Of a DNA stretch of 48,276 bases, positions 1 through 7,216 are shown piece after piece. The translations under genes and the position numbers were made by a program. How positions within the stretch are numbered: the stretch's first letter is position 1; every line of letters begins with the position of its first letter. The stretch comes from a virus: the IMG/VR virus record IMGVR_UViG_3300043446_003970, positions 1 to 48,276 of that record; one strand, given 5' to 3'. The notes below the pieces were generated by a model. The model saw nothing but the letters and a program-made list of their open reading frames with translations, made no database searches and was not told where the DNA came from.

Positions 1-8
1 AGATTCAT

Positions 9-188
9 ATGAATCAACGATGCTTTTGGGTGTCCGGCCCTGCTCAGAATATCTCTGAATATTCCAACAAGCTGATTGAAAACGGTTGGAAGATAGTTTC
101 ACTCCATATCACGCCGGATTCAACCGCTGTGATTCTTGCTGAAAATTCCGCCGCCGCTCCTTTGAACTTGACTTTTAATAAAAAGTAA
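9..188 (+). CDS. small hypothetical protein, possibly truncated at 5' end
   Basis: A 59-residue reading frame runs from the ATG at 9 to TAA at 186-188. No stop precedes it in frame within the eight bases available, so the true start could lie upstream of the window. The product has no recognised domain; it contains a Trp-containing stretch (GWKIVSLHI) followed by a hydrophobic strand (TAVILAE), the sort of small alpha/beta fold common among short phage early proteins. The TTGACT at 168-173 that appears to serve the next gene lies inside its last codons. Function is unknown. Confidence 0.5.
   Translation: MNQRCFWVSGPAQNISEYSNKLIENGWKIVSLHITPDSTAVILAENSAAAPLNLTFNKK
168..173 (+). promoter_or_regulatory. 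-35-like TTGACT upstream of gene at 206
   Basis: TTGACT is followed by TTTAATAAAAAG and lies 38 nt before the ATG at 206, the same offset seen at five other genes. No convincing -10 box is visible (CACTCT at 191-196), so this is the weakest member of the set. Confidence 0.35.
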
Positions 189-205
189 TTCACTCTTTAG
201 CCAAG

Positions 206-487
206 ATGAACACCGCTCAAATCATTCTCTCTCAAATCAAGGCTCTTGATCCTATGGCTTTGTTCGCTTGGGGCGCAAAGAATCTGGTCAATATGGGCGA
301 TGGATTGAAGTTCAAGACCACGGGCATGACTCCTTACAAGGGATATGTTTACATCAAGCTGAATGGTAAGGACTTGTATGACGTTCAATTCTTTAAACTT
401 CGCAATCTGGAGGTCAAGACGAACAAAATTGTGGAAGATGTTTATGCCGAAGACCTTGTGCAAGTAATCGACGGCTACGTTGGTTGA
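206..487 (+). CDS. conserved small phage protein, unknown function
   Basis: The product is 93 residues, starting MNTAQIILSQIK. From memory it resembles a family of short phage and phage-plasmid proteins with the order helix, 'GAKNLV', 'LKFK', 'YVYIKLNGKDLYDV' and a C-terminal 'DVYAEDLVQVID'; no biochemical role is established for that family. The pattern suggests a small alpha/beta protein with a central beta-sheet. No signal peptide, membrane segment or catalytic motif is seen. The ATG at 206 is preceded by CCAAG, not a proper Shine-Dalgarno, and by TTGACT 38 nt upstream. It belongs to an array of individually promoted small genes (1-1358), typical of early accessory genes. Confidence 0.75.
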   Translation: MNTAQIILSQIKALDPMALFAWGAKNLVNMGDGLKFKTTGMTPYKGYVYIKLNGKDLYDVQFFKLRNLEVKTNKIVEDVYAEDLVQVIDGYVG

Positions 488-493
488 TAGTTC

Positions 494-521
494 TTGACTT
501 TTTATAAAAACCTGCCATAGT
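494..521 (+). promoter_or_regulatory. sigma-70-like promoter TTGACT-N16-CATAGT
   Basis: TTGACT (494-499), 16-nt spacer, CATAGT (516-521). The ATG at 532 begins 10 nt after the -10 box, so the transcript would be nearly leaderless. The first 19 bases (494-512) recur exactly at 672-690. Confidence 0.6.
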
Positions 522-531
522 TATTGCCAAG

Positions 532-669
532 ATGAAGACCACCAATAACCAAATCAAGATTCGTTCTGTTTTCACCTCTGGCATCAATCTGGGAGGCAGC
601 ACCCATAAGACCAAAAAGGGCAAGGGAAGTTATTCCCGCAAAGAAAAGTATGGTCAAAGGTGGGAATAA
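532..669 (+). CDS. ArfA-like small basic protein
   Basis: This 45-residue frame reads from ATG 532 to TAA 667-669. Its C-terminal half, with KKGKGSYSRK at residues 28-37, matches the signature KKGKGSYxRK of ArfA, the E. coli alternative ribosome-rescue factor, whose C-terminus enters the empty mRNA channel of the 30S subunit while its middle recruits RF2. The N-terminal half (IRSVFTSGINLGG) does not resemble ArfA. Seen: the motif and the strong positive charge. Inferred: ribosome or RNA binding. The peptide is shorter than ArfA (about 55-72 residues), so it may only mimic the tail. It has its own promoter at 494-521 and no Shine-Dalgarno. A generic basic phage peptide is the alternative. Confidence 0.65.
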   Translation: MKTTNNQIKIRSVFTSGINLGGSTHKTKKGKGSYSRKEKYGQRWE

Positions 670-671
670 CC

Positions 672-702
672 TTGACTTTTTATAAAAACCAATCACCATA
701 CC
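672..702 (+). promoter_or_regulatory. promoter-like repeat upstream of gene at 707
   Basis: TTGACT (672-677) begins an exact second copy of the 19-bp sequence at 494-512. It lies 35 nt before the ATG at 707. The only -10 candidate is CATACC (697-702) with an over-long 19-nt spacer, so the -10 assignment is weak. Confidence 0.45.
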
Positions 703-706
703 AAAT

Positions 707-1060
707 ATGAACTCCATATTCTCTCCTACTCTCGAAAACAAGCCGGTCGTCGCCAATGGACCCAAGATTGGCGACATTCTGGTCAGCACTGCTGGATATG
801 AGGCTTGCATCGCTCATTTCGCCAAAGTGGTGGATGTTACCAAGTCCAGCGTCAAAATCGTTCGTTTGGGCTGTAATAATACCTACAAGGGTTCTGGTGG
901 TATGGAGTGGGAAAGCCTTCCTAACTTCAACGCCGAAAGCGACGAAGTTGAAACCAAGCGTTTCAAACCGTATGGCGAGACTTACAAGGTAAAAGACAGC
1001 AGCTATGCCACATTTTATCCTTGGGGTGGAGAGCCGATCAGCTGTTATAACTACCATTAA
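707..1060 (+). CDS. conserved small phage protein, unknown function
   Basis: The product has 117 residues. The core 'GDILVSTAGYEACIAHFAKVV' followed by 'TKSSVKIV' resembles a widespread family of small phage or plasmid proteins whose members read GDI(F/L)VSxxGY...FYxVV...TKxxVxI; these look like short beta-barrel proteins and have no proven role. The C-terminal part is rich in aromatic and Gly residues (ATFYPWGGEP). No membrane segment or signal is present. The ATG at 707 is preceded by AAAT, not a Shine-Dalgarno, and by the second copy of the 19-bp promoter repeat. A strong hairpin terminator follows 30 bases after the stop. Confidence 0.75.
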   Translation: MNSIFSPTLENKPVVANGPKIGDILVSTAGYEACIAHFAKVVDVTKSSVKIVRLGCNNTYKGSGGMEWESLPNFNAESDEVETKRFKPYGETYKVKDSSYATFYPWGGEPISCYNYH

Positions 1061-1089
1061 GACTTTGGGTTAGGTGTTCATGGTGAAAT

Positions 1090-1124
1090 GGGGAGGAGCG
1101 TGGTGGCTCCTCCCCTCTTTTTTT
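1090..1124 (+). terminator. rho-independent terminator
   Basis: A perfect 10-bp G/C-rich stem (1090-1099 with 1106-1115, loop GTGGTG) is followed by TCTTTTTTT. It ends transcription of the gene at 707. Confidence 0.9.
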
Positions 1125-1126
1125 GC

Positions 1127-1132
1127 TTGCAT
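1127..1132 (+). promoter_or_regulatory. -35-like TTGCAT upstream of gene at 1164
   Basis: TTGCAT followed by TTTTTATAATATCTGCCA lies 37 nt before the ATG at 1164 and aligns with the 494-520 promoter (TTGACT, TTTTATAA, CTGCCA). No good -10 box is visible, so this rests on position and alignment only. Confidence 0.4.
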
Positions 1133-1163
1133 TTTTTATAATATCTGCCAACCTTTAGGAATG

Positions 1164-1358
1164 ATGAACACCACTAGCAAGAACGTCCACTATGCCAGCT
1201 ATGATGTTATGAGCGAGGGCCGTCGCCTCGCACAGGTCACCTTCCCCAGCGACACTCTCAACGCCAACTTCTACGACGTTTGCTTCTACGACCCTGCCAC
1301 CGATACCTTTCGAGGTGACACGGTAGTTGGTCAGTATACGCTGAAGCGGGTAGTGTAA
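1164..1358 (+). CDS. small hypothetical protein
   Basis: The frame is open from 1074, but that would place the start inside the preceding terminator. The plausible starts are the adjacent ATGs at 1161 and 1164; 1164 is chosen because ATGAACACC then aligns with the start of the gene at 206 and with the 37-nt spacing from TTGCAT. The product has 64 residues, MNTTSKNVHYASYDVM..., with no recognised domain; 'ANFYDVCFYDPATDTFRG' suggests a small beta-rich fold. It is the last of the individually promoted small genes. TAGGA before the ATG is a weak Shine-Dalgarno. Function unknown. Confidence 0.6.
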   Translation: MNTTSKNVHYASYDVMSEGRRLAQVTFPSDTLNANFYDVCFYDPATDTFRGDTVVGQYTLKRVV

Positions 1359-1367
1359 CCCCCATAC

Positions 1368-1388
1368 GGGTGGGGTGGGAGATAGGGG
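1368..1388 (+). other. predicted G-quadruplex motif
   Basis: Four G-runs (GGG, GGGG, GGG, GGGG) are separated by loops of 1, 1 and 5 bases, meeting the usual G3+N1-7 definition on the plus strand. The same bases can instead pair with C-runs at 1394-1402. Confidence 0.6.
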
Positions 1389-1438
1389 TTTAACCCCACC
1401 CCTACCCCCCATATAGGTGGGGGTTTAGGTGTCTTCTA

Positions 1439-1458
1439 GGTGGGGGTAACCCCCCACC
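1439..1458 (+). other. strong hairpin in G/C-tract array
   Basis: GGTGGGGG (1439-1446), loop TAAC, CCCCCACC (1451-1458) form a perfect 8-bp stem. No U-tract follows directly, so it is not a classical terminator. Confidence 0.6.
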
Positions 1459-1529
1459 CCCCACGGGGCGGATATGTCTTTTATTATCGAAGTCAATTTT
1501 TGTCCCAGACTTTCATATATACCAAAATA

Positions 1530-1570
1530 ATAAATCTTTATATCTTTGTTATATGGCTTTATAATCTATG
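1530..1570 (+). repeat. duplicated leader words (copy 1)
   Basis: ATAAATCTTTATAT (1530-1543) and TTTATAATCTATG (1558-1570) both recur at 1721-1734 and 1734-1746, directly before and into the fibre gene start. Copy 1 looks like an older or decoy copy of that leader; the ATG at 1568 opens no long frame. Confidence 0.5.
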
Positions 1571-1720
1571 CTGTTTTTTGGATATATGTTTTTTGCTTTT
1601 ATATCCTGTTTTTTGAAATTAAAAAATTTGAAGATTTGGATATATGATTTTTGTATATACCATGTTGATTTTTAAAAAATACACGGGGTAAATTTTTCTT
1701 ATAGGATTTTGGTATATACT

Positions 1721-1746
1721 ATAAATCTTTATATTTATAATCTATG
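1721..1746 (+). repeat. duplicated leader words (copy 2)
   Basis: The second copies of the words at 1530-1543 and 1558-1570 are fused here and contain the late-type box and the start codon of the 916-aa fibre gene. Confidence 0.5.
1732..1741 (+). promoter_or_regulatory. late-type box TATTTATAAT
   Basis: The box ends 2 nt before the ATG at 1744. It is one of fourteen copies of TATTTAT(A/T/G/C) found just upstream of start codons in this window. Confidence 0.6.
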
Positions 1747-4494
1747 GCGAAATTTACTGGCTCACTTGCTTATTTCTGGAATGCTATTGACGGCGTTGCT
1801 TTCCAAGGTGGTATTCCATCAAGTGGATCTCAAATCACGCAATGGTTTGATAGCATAAGCTCTCTTAGCTTGAATAATACTGCTGGTGGAAATAAAGTAA
1901 GTTATATAAGTTCAAGCGCTATACCTGGTGGTGTATTTTTTGCTAATTTGGCGGACAAGGAACTTAGTACTAGTAATGCTGGTGTATTAGGCACATTCAA
2001 TAATAAATCTCGTGCCACGGTCATATTTGTTGGTCGTCCACTGACTGGAAGTGGAATTCAAACCATATATGGCGGCGATGGTGATGGTTTAAGTTTGCAA
2101 GTATCTGCGAGTTTATTGAGAGTTGGTGCGGCGGGTGGATATGCTACATCAAGTATAACTGTAGATACATCAAGAGCACACGTATATACTTTGATATATG
2201 ATGGTACCAAAGCAACTCAAGCTGAAAGATTGATTTTTAGAAGAGACGCGCTTGATTTGACTCTTGGTGGATATAGCGGATCCATCAGTTCTAGTATGTC
2301 CAATGGAACCACGGTATTTAGAATGGGAAATTCTGGAGCCCCGTATATTACTGATTTTTATGGTATAGCGCATCAATTATATTTGTATACCAGTTCGCTG
2401 ACAACGCAACAGGCATATGACACTGAAATTGATACTACTATAAACTTTGACATTGTTCTTGTTACGCCGACTCCCACTCCTACACCAACATCCACGGCGA
2501 CTCCCACAGTTACTCCAACCATAAGTGTTACTCCGACGATTACAGTAACACCATCAAATACATCAACGCCGACTGTTACCCCGACGATAAGTATTACTCC
2601 AACCATTACGGTGTCACCAACAATCACTGATACTCCTACCAACACTCCTACTCCAACTGTAACTCCTACTATTAGTGTAACGCCGACGATAACAGAAAGT
2701 CCCACTGCAACTCCAACCAGCAGTCCCACGCCTACGATAACTCCGACACCAACCCAATGTCACGTTGGATCAAATTTGGCGTTGTATTATGATACAACCA
2801 ACCCAACTTCGTATAATGGATCTGGATCAACCATATACGATTTGTCTCCTAATGGAAGAAATGGCACGCTGTATGGAAGTCCGTCTTATGTGTCAGGATC
2901 CTCTGGATATTTTGCCTTTGACGGAGTAAACGACTATATCGCCTCGCCAAACCTGTACGATGTAATATCAGGAAGCGAAACACACACAGTAGAAATTTGG
3001 GTAAAACCTTCAGTATCCAGCGTCAATGTTTGGAGTGATGCAAGCCAGCAAAATACAACTCAATTTTATCACGCTGCGGGAGCACAGATTATACCTGTAG
3101 GCCCATTCAATCAAGCGATCACCAATCTTTGGAACATCTCGACTGGTACACAAAGAACAGTTGCTGGAACAATCACATTAAACAACTGGAATCAAATTGT
3201 TAGAGTTTATGATGGCACCAATATAACCGGCTATCTCAATGGATCAAACGCCAATGCTGCTACAAGTATGACTTGGACTACTCCAAAAGAAAGTTCAAAT
3301 GGAAACAATTGGTATTTGTGTTTTGGTGCTGGAGAAACGACAACCTATCTTAGCAGCACCGCCAATTATTTCAGCGGAAGCATTGGTATCATAAGAGTAT
3401 ACAAAGGCGCACTTTCGTCTGCGCAAGTGTTGCAGAATTACAATTGCGGAACTTCATCATTTTTCAATGGAGTTACTCCAACACCGACTCCAACACCAAC
3501 GGCTACAACTACTCCGACATTCACTCCTACTATAAGTGTTACTGCGACAAATACTCCGACAGCAACTCCTACAGTAACTTCAACGATCAGCAATACGCCG
3601 ACAGCAACACCAACTGTGACACCGACAGTAACTGCGACGATCACGGACACTCCAACATCCACACCAACTCCAACATCCACGGTAACTCCTACGATCAGCG
3701 ATACTCCGACGGCTACACCGACTCCAACACCAACCGAGACTCCTACAGTTACACCAACACCGTCAATAACACTGACACCTGAACCAACGATTACGCCAAG
3801 TCCCACGATAACTGATACACCGACTCCAACACCAACCGAGACTCCTACAGTTACACCAACACCGTCAATAACACTGACACCTGAACCAACGATTACGCCA
3901 AGTCCCACGATAACTGATACTCCGACTGCTACGCCGACGGAAACTCCTACGAGCACTCCTACACCAAGTGTCACAGAAACTCCCACACCGACCGTAACCG
4001 ATAGTCCAACTCCTACTCCTACAGTTACTTCGACAGAAACACCAACACCAACGGTTACTCCAACCGAAACGCCAACTCCAACTGTGACACCAAGCGTAAC
4101 GGCGACTGTCACACCGACCATAACAATAACTCCGTCGCCAACAACAACTCCATATCCGAGGTTGTGTATCAAGCCGCTGCTTGTGAGAGATAACGATTTT
4201 CCATTGTGGAAAGGAAGCGGATTTATTTTAAACTCCGATAAAATCGAAGAAGTTAGTCCGTGCGGAACAATAATGTATGAAGGAGCTATTGTACAACTAC
4301 AAGCCAGCCAAATATTATACAGTTTTGATTATTACAAACTATATCCTCCTCATACTATCTATAGTGCAGGAGCATTTTGGTATATTACCGCCGCAGGATT
4401 TACTGCTTCATATGATCCAGATACATATGTAAGAATAGGAAGAGAAATGAACATAACTGGTTCTGATGCCAGCATACAAGCTATTTATAGATAA
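1744..4494 (+). CDS. Pro/Thr-repeat adhesin with two LamG-like domains (tail fibre or decoration protein)
   Basis: The 916-residue product has five parts. Residues 1-235 form a LamG/concanavalin-like beta-sandwich, and 240-339 are a Thr-Pro linker. Residues 340-575 form a second LamG-like domain with the typical phage layout: '[13 protein letters not shown]', then '[15 protein letters not shown]', then '[11 protein letters not shown]'. A second Thr-Pro linker covers 577-803 and contains a 34-residue exact tandem duplication. The C-terminal domain (804-916) is unknown. LamG domains in phage structural proteins usually bind sugars, so host-surface attachment is the likely role. No signal peptide is seen. 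A late-type box sits just before the ATG. The Thr-Pro linkers are mucin-like and are candidate substrates for the glycosyltransferases at 13418-18690. Confidence 0.8.
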   Translation: MAKFTGSLAYFWNAIDGVAFQGGIPSSGSQITQWFDSISSLSLNNTAGGNKVSYISSSAIPGGVFFANLADKELSTSNAGVLGTFNNKSRATVIFVGRPLTGSGIQTIYGGDGDGLSLQVSASLLRVGAAGGYATSSITVDTSRAHVYTLIYDGTKATQAERLIFRRDALDLTLGGYSGSISSSMSNGTTVFRMGNSGAPYITDFYGIAHQLYLYTSSLTTQQAYDTEIDTTINFDIVLVTPTPTPTPTSTATPTVTPTISVTPTITVTPSNTSTPTVTPTISITPTITVSPTITDTPTNTPTPTVTPTISVTPTITESPTATPTSSPTPTITPTPTQCHVGSNLALYYDTTNPTSYNGSGSTIYDLSPNGRNGTLYGSPSYVSGSSGYFAFDGVNDYIASPNLYDVISGSETHTVEIWVKPSVSSVNVWSDASQQNTTQFYHAAGAQIIPVGPFNQAITNLWNISTGTQRTVAGTITLNNWNQIVRVYDGTNITGYLNGSNANAATSMTWTTPKESSNGNNWYLCFGAGETTTYLSSTANYFSGSIGIIRVYKGALSSAQVLQNYNCGTSSFFNGVTPTPTPTPTATTTPTFTPTISVTATNTPTATPTVTSTISNTPTATPTVTPTVTATITDTPTSTPTPTSTVTPTISDTPTATPTPTPTETPTVTPTPSITLTPEPTITPSPTITDTPTPTPTETPTVTPTPSITLTPEPTITPSPTITDTPTATPTETPTSTPTPSVTETPTPTVTDSPTPTPTVTSTETPTPTVTPTETPTPTVTPSVTATVTPTITITPSPTTTPYPRLCIKPLLVRDNDFPLWKGSGFILNSDKIEEVSPCGTIMYEGAIVQLQASQILYSFDYYKLYPPHTIYSAGAFWYITAAGFTASYDPDTYVRIGREMNITGSDASIQAIYR
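2461..2757 (+). repeat. Thr-Pro coding repeat 1 of the 916-aa adhesin
   Basis: Short imperfect repeats of ACTCCNAC/ACACCNAC encode (T-P-T-x)n, about 99 residues between two LamG domains. Mixed synonymous codons show this is old protein-level repetition, not a fresh microsatellite. Confidence 0.85.
3474..4155 (+). repeat. Thr-Pro coding repeat 2 of the 916-aa adhesin
   Basis: About 227 residues of T-P-T-x repeats ([14 protein letters not shown] onward) lead into the C-terminal domain. Ser, Val, Ile and Glu recur at the x positions. Confidence 0.85.
3714..3920 (+). repeat. exact 102-bp tandem duplication inside the Thr-Pro repeat
   Basis: The sequence 3714-3818 recurs without mismatch at 3816-3920, a period of 102 bp (34 codons). 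Identity at third positions shows a recent duplication, unlike the diverged repeats around it. Confidence 0.9.
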
Positions 4495-4498
4495 TAAT

Positions 4499-4687
4499 AT
4501 GAGCATATACAAAGACAACATAAACCAGAACGAACTGAGCAAGGTTATCAAAGACATGCAACCTGATATCAGGCGCACTCCAAATTATAATGAAGCCGCA
4601 GCCAATATTGTGAAGCAGGGCATAGACCAGAAGCACGCATTTCGTGCAGAGAATAATCCTTTCAAGCCAAAGAGCAAGCTGTTGTAA
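4499..4687 (+). CDS. small hypothetical protein
   Basis: The frame is open upstream, but the ATG at 4499 just after the fibre gene's stop (4492-4494) gives a sensible 62-residue protein starting MSIYKDNINQNEL. It is charged, probably mostly helical, with a basic C-terminus (FKPKSKLL). The next gene's ATG follows after one base (4689), so the two are probably co-translated. No domain is recognised. It may be a minor virion or assembly protein by context, but nothing in the sequence proves that. Confidence 0.6.
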   Translation: MSIYKDNINQNELSKVIKDMQPDIRRTPNYNEAAANIVKQGIDQKHAFRAENNPFKPKSKLL

Positions 4688-4688
4688 G

Positions 4689-6371
4689 ATGAAAAAACGT
4701 CTTCCATTTGATATAGAGTTCTTGATGGAAAGCATCCTGTCGGAAAGTCCTGATAGAATTATCATTACCAAAGATGATGTTGAAAAATTCAAGAAGCTCG
4801 GAATGACCCTGAAAGCAGGAATGACTTTCTGGGATGACACGGACGCATATCCATTCTTCATAGAGCCAAAGGACAGGATTGTGGTTTATAGACACAGCGC
4901 GACCCACGGAAATATGGAGATCATGCTTCGCAGTGCATCCAACCGAGCATACAGCGAAAGCGGATTTGCGTTTTCATATAAGTTTTCTAATATGCAGGGA
5001 GATATAGGATTTGAGTCAAAAAGAGACAGCAAAAACAACTGCTATTTTCACGGGTTGAAAGGAAATGACCTAAATGACGTTCTTGCTTATATCAAAAAAC
5101 ACAAGGAATATTTCAATGCTATTGAGGTCCGTGGCCCAGGTGGTGAAAAATCCCCAGAAGCATATGAGATTGCTGGCAGAGTTTGGGTAGATGGGCGCGT
5201 AATAAGTTTCTGGAACGAGAAGGAAAAAGTTATGCCGTATATGAAAGAGATTTTCAGCTTCATGGAAAATTTCAATATGAATATTGAAAAGTGCTTGTAT
5301 GAGTTTATTGATAGTCGCGGATTTTACACTCATTATGAGTTGACGGGACAACTGCCAGACACAAAAGAAAAACTAAGTGCAGCCGAAAAACAGGAACTGC
5401 TTGCACAAAAACATCTGAAGAAAGACAAGGAAGAATTTGGCTCACAATTTTGGGCACAACACGGAAAGAAAGCGGCCAAAGGATTTGATATTCCGGCAAA
5501 AGCAAGTGCTGCAATGCCAGCACGCGAAGGACATATCAAACTCAAAGATTTGATAAAGGAAAGTCCAGACGCTGTGCTTAGTATTGGTGGCGATTTAAGA
5601 TTGGCGAGATATATGGACGCGGACGCTATAGCATTTTTTGTTTACCCAAAATTTTCAGCAATCAATGTCGGTGGAACACACAGCGATATAATGGAAGTGC
5701 TTCAACACGCTCACGAAAATATAGATTATATTACCGACGATCATCCAGAAGCAAAACAGGAATTTTATGATATGGTTGCGAGACGAGGTATTGAAATATC
5801 AGATTTTGAAGCTATGTTAGATTCTGTATATTCTGGTCCATTGGCGAATTTTATCAAAGGTGGAGTTCATAACGACGATGATCCAGGATTATTTAGAATA
5901 AAATCCGGAGGGCTGGCTGGTAGAATATGGAATAGAAAAAAGTTCATATCGTTCTGGAATGATAAAGACGAAGTAATAGATAAGTGGAATGATATTGAAA
6001 GACTGTATAATGATTTTGGAGACAAGCTGGGAAACTTGGATGAATATCAAGTAGATTGGCTTGATAGAGATGTTCGCAATGGAGGACCATTGACGCCAGC
6101 AAGTTCTATATCAAGTTCTATTGGACAAAAGAAAGACGACAATCAACTTGATTTTATTGATAAGTTGACCGGTGAAGAACCTATAAGCAAAGAAGAAATA
6201 CTAAAGATACAAAAAAGATTACATACATTAAAGCCGCAGGAAAAGAAAGAAGCACTGAAAAAGCTAGGAGCAACAAATACAAAAGCGGCAGATATTGCAG
6301 ATAAATTGGAAATGACAGTGGCAGAATTCAATCACATAATGAATGTGAATGAATCTAATAACGCCGACTGA
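4689..6371 (+). CDS. 560-aa protein with internal duplication, unknown function
   Basis: The frame extends upstream, but the ATG at 4689, one base after the preceding stop, is chosen because the longer version would overlap the previous gene by 44 bases. The N-terminus MKKRLPFDIEFLMESILSES is an amphipathic helix like those of the proteins at 22068, 24490 and 31792. Two segments look homologous: 'AGRVWVDGRVISFWNEKEKV' near residue 175 and 'AGRIWNRKKFISFWNDKDEV' near residue 418, each ending a roughly 130-residue unit containing a 'PFFIEP'/'AFFVYP' strand. The C-terminal 80 residues are charged and helical, with a possible helix-turn-helix (KAADIADKLEMTVAEF). No known family is recognised. It follows a late gene, so a virion or internal head protein is possible. 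Confidence 0.7.
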   Translation: MKKRLPFDIEFLMESILSESPDRIIITKDDVEKFKKLGMTLKAGMTFWDDTDAYPFFIEPKDRIVVYRHSATHGNMEIMLRSASNRAYSESGFAFSYKFSNMQGDIGFESKRDSKNNCYFHGLKGNDLNDVLAYIKKHKEYFNAIEVRGPGGEKSPEAYEIAGRVWVDGRVISFWNEKEKVMPYMKEIFSFMENFNMNIEKCLYEFIDSRGFYTHYELTGQLPDTKEKLSAAEKQELLAQKHLKKDKEEFGSQFWAQHGKKAAKGFDIPAKASAAMPAREGHIKLKDLIKESPDAVLSIGGDLRLARYMDADAIAFFVYPKFSAINVGGTHSDIMEVLQHAHENIDYITDDHPEAKQEFYDMVARRGIEISDFEAMLDSVYSGPLANFIKGGVHNDDDPGLFRIKSGGLAGRIWNRKKFISFWNDKDEVIDKWNDIERLYNDFGDKLGNLDEYQVDWLDRDVRNGGPLTPASSISSSIGQKKDDNQLDFIDKLTGEEPISKEEILKIQKRLHTLKPQEKKEALKKLGATNTKAADIADKLEMTVAEFNHIMNVNESNNAD

Positions 6372-6569
6372 ATATTGTTCTAAATAATCCTTTAAGGTAA
6401 AAACTGGGATTCTTTCCTTTTAGCAAACAAGCGAAAAGGCATTTCAGATGAATGTAACCATGTGATATTCGGTCATTTATGCTGAACTTATCCACGGTCA
6501 TTATAAATATTAAATGTTCTAATATTTTCCTCTTGATATTTTCGATATATTTGGTAACGTATATGAACG
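6372..6569. other. 198-bp intergenic region
   Basis: No gene is seen. It holds the palindrome CCTTTAAGG (6389-6397), an inverted repeat CCTTTT/AAAAGG (6416-6421 and 6434-6439) without a U-tract, TTATCCACG (6488-6496, one mismatch from a DnaA box), and TATAAATA (6502-6509). TTGATA (6533-6538) with TAACGT (6555-6560), 37 nt before the ATG at 6570, is a weak promoter candidate. Confidence 0.5.
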
Positions 6570-6779
6570 ATGAATAATACATCAGACACAAACACAATCA
6601 AGCGCCGCCGTGGTCGTCCACGCAAGGTGGAGGTCGAGGCGGATGGTGAAGAAGTTATGCGCGGCAAGACGGTTGGACTTCCCGCTATGATCGCTCCCAA
6701 TGAGCACGATGTAAGTGATGAACTGTCCTATCTCGACAGTTATACATACGGACGTTATAACACAGATTATAACGAATAA
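6570..6779 (+). CDS. small AT-hook-like protein
   Basis: The product has 69 residues. RRRGRPRK at 12-19 is a textbook AT-hook core (GRP flanked by Arg/Lys), which binds the minor groove of AT-rich DNA. The rest is acidic and Tyr-rich toward the C-terminus (SYLDSYTYGRYNTDYNE) and lacks a recognisable fold. The ATG at 6563 is followed by an in-frame stop after four codons, so 6570 is the start. A single AT-hook next to an acidic tail suggests a DNA-associated accessory or transcription-modulating factor, but this is inference from one motif. A second AT-hook occurs in the gp55-like sigma factor at 28044. Confidence 0.65.
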   Translation: MNNTSDTNTIKRRRGRPRKVEVEADGEEVMRGKTVGLPAMIAPNEHDVSDELSYLDSYTYGRYNTDYNE

Positions 6780-6786
6780 TTTTTCT

Positions 6787-6987
6787 ATGAGTAACGACAC
6801 ACTGGAAAAGACAGAAACCACAATGTACGCCGTTTTTCGGAATGGCGTCCGCGTCAGCGATTCGGAGTATGACTCCAAGCTCGACGCCCAGCGAGAGCTT
6901 GACTATTGGACCGGTATCATCAAGCGATATCCGGATGGCAGCAAGCTCGAAATCCGCCCTCTCAACCAAAAGAGAGTCAAGAACTAA
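6787..6987 (+). CDS. small hypothetical protein
   Basis: The open frame extends upstream into the previous gene, but the ATG at 6787, seven bases after that gene's stop, gives a 66-residue protein. Its central part reads MYAVFRNGVRVSDSEYDSKLDAQRELDYW when its sections are joined, matching the layout of short phage proteins with a beta-hairpin (a displayed 'x-V-F-x-N-G' strand pair) followed by a helix and a basic end. No catalytic motif is visible. It is the middle gene of a three-gene group (6570, 6787, 7004) that ends at a hairpin terminator. Confidence 0.6.
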   Translation: MSNDTLEKTETTMYAVFRNGVRVSDSEYDSKLDAQRELDYWTGIIKRYPDGSKLEIRPLNQKRVKN

Positions 6988-7003
6988 TCAACCCATATAA
7001 ATT

Positions 7004-7213
7004 ATGCAAGGTCTAAGACAACGCATTTTGCTTGCAACTTCTCAAGATGAAGTCAGCAAGTTGTTGAATGAAGGAAAGACATACGAGTTTGCAAGCGTAA
7101 AGACAAAGAACGCTTGGAACAGCGCCGCACGCCGCAGGGCTGCTGGCGAAAAGTATGTACCCACCAAGTCAGATACACCTGCGAAGAAGAAAAAGATTCG
7201 TCGCAGCCGCTAA
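7004..7213 (+). CDS. small basic phage protein
   Basis: The 69-residue product is helical: 'LRQRILLATSQDEVSKLLNEG' followed by 'TYEFASVKTKNAWNSAARRR', then a Lys/Arg-rich tail (AKKKKIRRSR). The 'KTxxAWxxAARRR' segment is, from memory, common among small phage proteins of unknown function. Strong positive charge suggests nucleic-acid or ribosome association. It is the last gene before the 7217-7247 terminator. Start at 7004 has no Shine-Dalgarno. Confidence 0.65.
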   Translation: MQGLRQRILLATSQDEVSKLLNEGKTYEFASVKTKNAWNSAARRRAAGEKYVPTKSDTPAKKKKIRRSR

Positions 7214-7216
7214 AAC

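Larger units (their letters stand above)
1359..1743. other. 385-bp gene-free region: G/C-tract array then AT-rich leader
   Basis: No gene is seen here. Bases 1356-1475 are made of alternating G-runs and C-runs that can form several competing hairpins and a G-quadruplex. Bases 1480-1743 are AT-rich, contain several copies of GATATATG/TATATACC-like words, and end in the ATATTTATAAT box in front of the 916-aa fibre gene. The region separates the early-type small genes from late structural genes. Confidence 0.8.

Noticed and set aside
1074-1163. N-terminal extension of the gene at 1164
   Set aside because: It would begin upstream of and run through the terminator at 1090-1124 and adds a stretch unlike the rest of the protein.
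3474-4155. CRISPR-like or satellite array
   Set aside because: The repeats are in frame, degenerate at third positions and encode Thr-Pro units; there are no unique spacers of constant length and no cas genes.
3438-4172. A 244-aa minus-strand frame rich in Val-Gly repeats
   Set aside because: It is the antisense image of the Thr-Pro repeats (ACN-CCN read backwards gives GGN/GTN). It has no promoter or start signal and is opposite a clear gene. The same applies to the minus frames at 2373-2729 and 12657-12872.
6488-6496. DnaA box (TTATCCACG) as a sign of an origin
   Set aside because: Only one site, with one mismatch, and no AT-rich repeat cluster or replication initiator gene nearby. A single 8/9 match is expected by chance.
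6502-6509. T4-type TATAAATA late promoter in forward orientation
   Set aside because: It is about 60 nt from the nearest start codon, and nearly all other boxes on the coding strand read TATTTATA.
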